Below are positions 62,650 to 64,000 of a DNA stretch of 64,000 nt, one piece after another. Position 1 is the stretch's first letter. Each line of letters starts with the position of its first letter. This DNA is from Trichoplusia ni (lineage: Eukaryota; Arthropoda; Insecta; Lepidoptera; Noctuidae). Where the stretch lies: the NCBI RefSeq assembly GCF_003590095.1, contig NC_039505.1, forward strand, positions 2,852,001-2,916,000, given 5' to 3'. Below the pieces are notes generated by a model. That model made no database searches, was not told the DNA's origin, and was given only the letters and a program-made list of their open reading frames with translations. Position numbers and translations under genes: made by a program.

Positions 62650-62854
62650 AAACCGGCCAAGTGCGAGTTGGACTCGCGCACGAAGGATTCCGTACCATTA
62701 TCGACAAAAAACCGCCAAAAATTCACGTTTGTTGTATGAATAACCCATTTAAATATTCATTTTATTCCGTTTTTAGTATTTCTTTTTATAGCGGCAACAG
62801 CGAAGTCTTAACAACAGGGACAATTTTATCCTCTTGGTACGGAACCTTAAAAAT
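62650..62854 (+). mobile_element. Short non-autonomous Helentron relative
   Basis: About 205 bp starting AACCGGCCAAGTGCGAGT with the GAGTTGGACTCGCGC hairpin and ending TTGGTACGGAACCTTAAAAA. Both ends match those of the autonomous-type Helentron at 3964-12506, and the flanks are A/T-rich. It has no coding capacity; the 65-residue open frame over it is spurious. It is a typical Helentron-associated short element that would be moved in trans. Confidence 0.85.
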
Positions 62855-63357
62855 GTAAACACACTGACGAGTAGGTGGTAATATCGCGAAATCGGTTAAA
62901 AGACGCGTGACATGTCTGACTTTAGGTATTGCCGTACTGATAAATCGCAGTGGGACGAAAGGTTGCTCAATTTAAAAGTACTTCTTAGCTATCCGTAGTT
63001 GAACTGAATTATTCGAAGTTCAAAGCCTGTAGTAGTAACTGTAGTAAGTGTGCGGACGGCGAGCAATGGGTAGTTCGCCGTTCAGTCGTCTGGTAAGATT
63101 CCGGACCAAGCCCAGTCGTCGACGGCACGCACTGTTCCCGCGCGCCTCAAGGAGTTGTCCGAAAAACGTAGGGACCCTGTAATAGGGTCGAAGCCAGCTG
63201 GGGCCCGGGTTCTTTTTCTGAAAAGAAGGCCTGGACCCAGTGCGAAAGGCAACGTTGGAACGGGGTGGGTCGTTTAGTCAGTAAGAGTCTGACACTGTCT
63301 CTCGCTCCGCCCAAGAGCGGGATTCGTCATTAGATGATTTTTACCACCATAAAAAAA
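62855..63357 (+). mobile_element. R1-like LINE 3' end
   Basis: The right part (from about 63050) is GC-rich, with GGGCCCGGGTTCTTTTTC and GCCTGGACCCAGTGCGAAAG, then TTTAGTCAGTAAGAGTCTGA and a short A-tract after TTACCACCAT. The same AGTCAGTAA.AGTCTGACACT motif lies in the R1 LINE tail at 40757-41165 (opposite strand). It looks like the 3' UTR of a 5'-truncated LINE. The first 195 bases show no identifiable content. Confidence 0.6.
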
Positions 63358-63804
63358 GCCTGTAAGTGTGATGTAAAGATGAAATCATTATTTTACTAGT
63401 TAGGCAACTAACAATATTTTTTTATTTTTTTTATTTAGCGTATACTGTCCCACAGCTGGGCAAAGGCTGGCAACAATAATTAATAGGGTAATACCACAAC
63501 TTACTAATATCAGCTAGGTACGTAATATTCGGCCATTAAACGTAAAGATACATACCTAAGCTTACATGCATTGCTTTCTACTCCTACCTACATGTTACGT
63601 AGGCACGCGCACGAGTATGCGCTATGAGTGTGTGCGTAGGGATACAGTAATATGCTCAAACATTATGCGTCCAGCTAGGACAACTATTTTATAAAAAAAA
63701 CATAGCGTTCTTTAGGTAAATCGAATTACAGATGTTTCTTTAGTTCTATAATTTAATTTTCTAATTGGGGTGTCTGAGGTCTTGCGTTTATTCCGTTACA
63801 CGTT
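63358..63804. other. Mixed repeat scraps, no gene
   Basis: This stretch contains TAGCGTATACTGTCCCACAG followed by CTGGGCAAAGGC (63437-63470), which I recall as a very common lepidopteran LINE fragment, next to a T-rich tract. Otherwise it is AT-rich with GCACGCGCACGAGTATGCGC. No coding region is supported. Confidence 0.45.
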
Positions 63805-64000
63805 GTATAAAGCTGAAGAGTTTGTTTGTTTGAACGCGCTAATCTCAGGAACTACTGGTCCAAATTGAAAAATTATTATATTTTTGTGTTGAATAGACCA
63901 TTCATCAAGGAAGGCTTTAGGCTATAAACCATCACGCTGCGACTAATAGGAGCGAAGATACAATGGAAAATGTAAAAAAAACAGGGCAGGTATGAATCAT
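63805..64000 (+). mobile_element. Start of a non-autonomous Helitron, cut by window end
   Basis: Matches, on the plus strand, the short Helitron at 24327-30478: AAGCTGAAGAGTTTGTTTGT, GAACGCGCTAATCTCAGGAA, CCATTCATCAAGGAAGGC and GGCAGGTATGAATCAT. The start is placed near TTGTATAAAGCTGAAG. The 3' hairpin lies outside the window. The only coding-like signals are chance. Confidence 0.8.

Noticed and set aside
1..64000. tRNA or rRNA genes
   Set aside because: No cloverleaf-type arrangement or conserved rRNA segment was seen on either strand; only primer sites complementary to tRNAs occur.

Overview
The window looks like arthropod, almost certainly lepidopteran, nuclear DNA from a transposon-dense region. 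No intact host gene is recognisable. The lepidopteran assignment rests on recall of repeat families. These include Helitrons ending in a CTAG-type hairpin, elements bounded by ACCGGCCAAGTGCGAGTC and GTACGGAACCCTAAAA, and LINE scraps carrying GTCCCACAGCTGGGCAAAGG. Nearly everything from 854 to 64000 is mobile DNA, much of it nested.

Region 1 (854-30478) is a nest. Helitron A (minus strand) survives as four pieces (854-3963, 12507-13275, 17354-17520, 24133-24326). It was split by (i) an 8.5-kb autonomous-type Helentron (3964-12506) coding for an OTU-protease-like domain, a HUH/Y2 Rep, a PIF1-like helicase and an AP-endonuclease-like domain; (ii) a 5'-truncated Ty1/copia element (13276-17353); (iii) a nearly complete Helitron B on the plus strand (17521-24132); and (iv) a short non-autonomous Helitron that itself holds a young Ty3/gypsy element (24342-30235) with 755-bp LTRs, a 4-bp target duplication and a gag-pol slippery heptamer.

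Region 2 (30479-39967) is a graveyard. It holds an integrase fragment, a BEL/Pao fragment, a jockey-like LINE split by a fold-back element with a 13-bp target duplication, a decayed MADF-domain exon, and a second gypsy (17.6-like) split by a 1.7-kb Tc1/mariner-type MITE.

Region 3 (39968-52686) is Helitron C, rearranged by an internal inversion. Its inverted part holds an R1-type LINE tail and a third gypsy (41585-46387; 205-bp LTRs, tRNA-Pro primer site). Its forward part holds a second copia (48259-52362) with identical 156-bp LTRs but a deleted RT core.

Region 4 (52687-64000) contains a broken basic/transposase-like gene of unrecognised class (53957-55735), a truncated gypsy (about 56986-60825) with a perfect 72-nt palindrome, a Tc1-like transposase gene with one frameshift, a 205-bp non-autonomous relative of the Helentron, LINE tails, and the start of another non-autonomous Helitron that runs off the window.

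How they work together: Helitron B and the Helentron each encode, in damaged form, the rolling-circle machinery that could have moved the short elements sharing their ends. The three Helitron copies can be compared with one another to date and explain breaks. Boundaries given as approximate were placed by comparing repeated copies within the window by eye.
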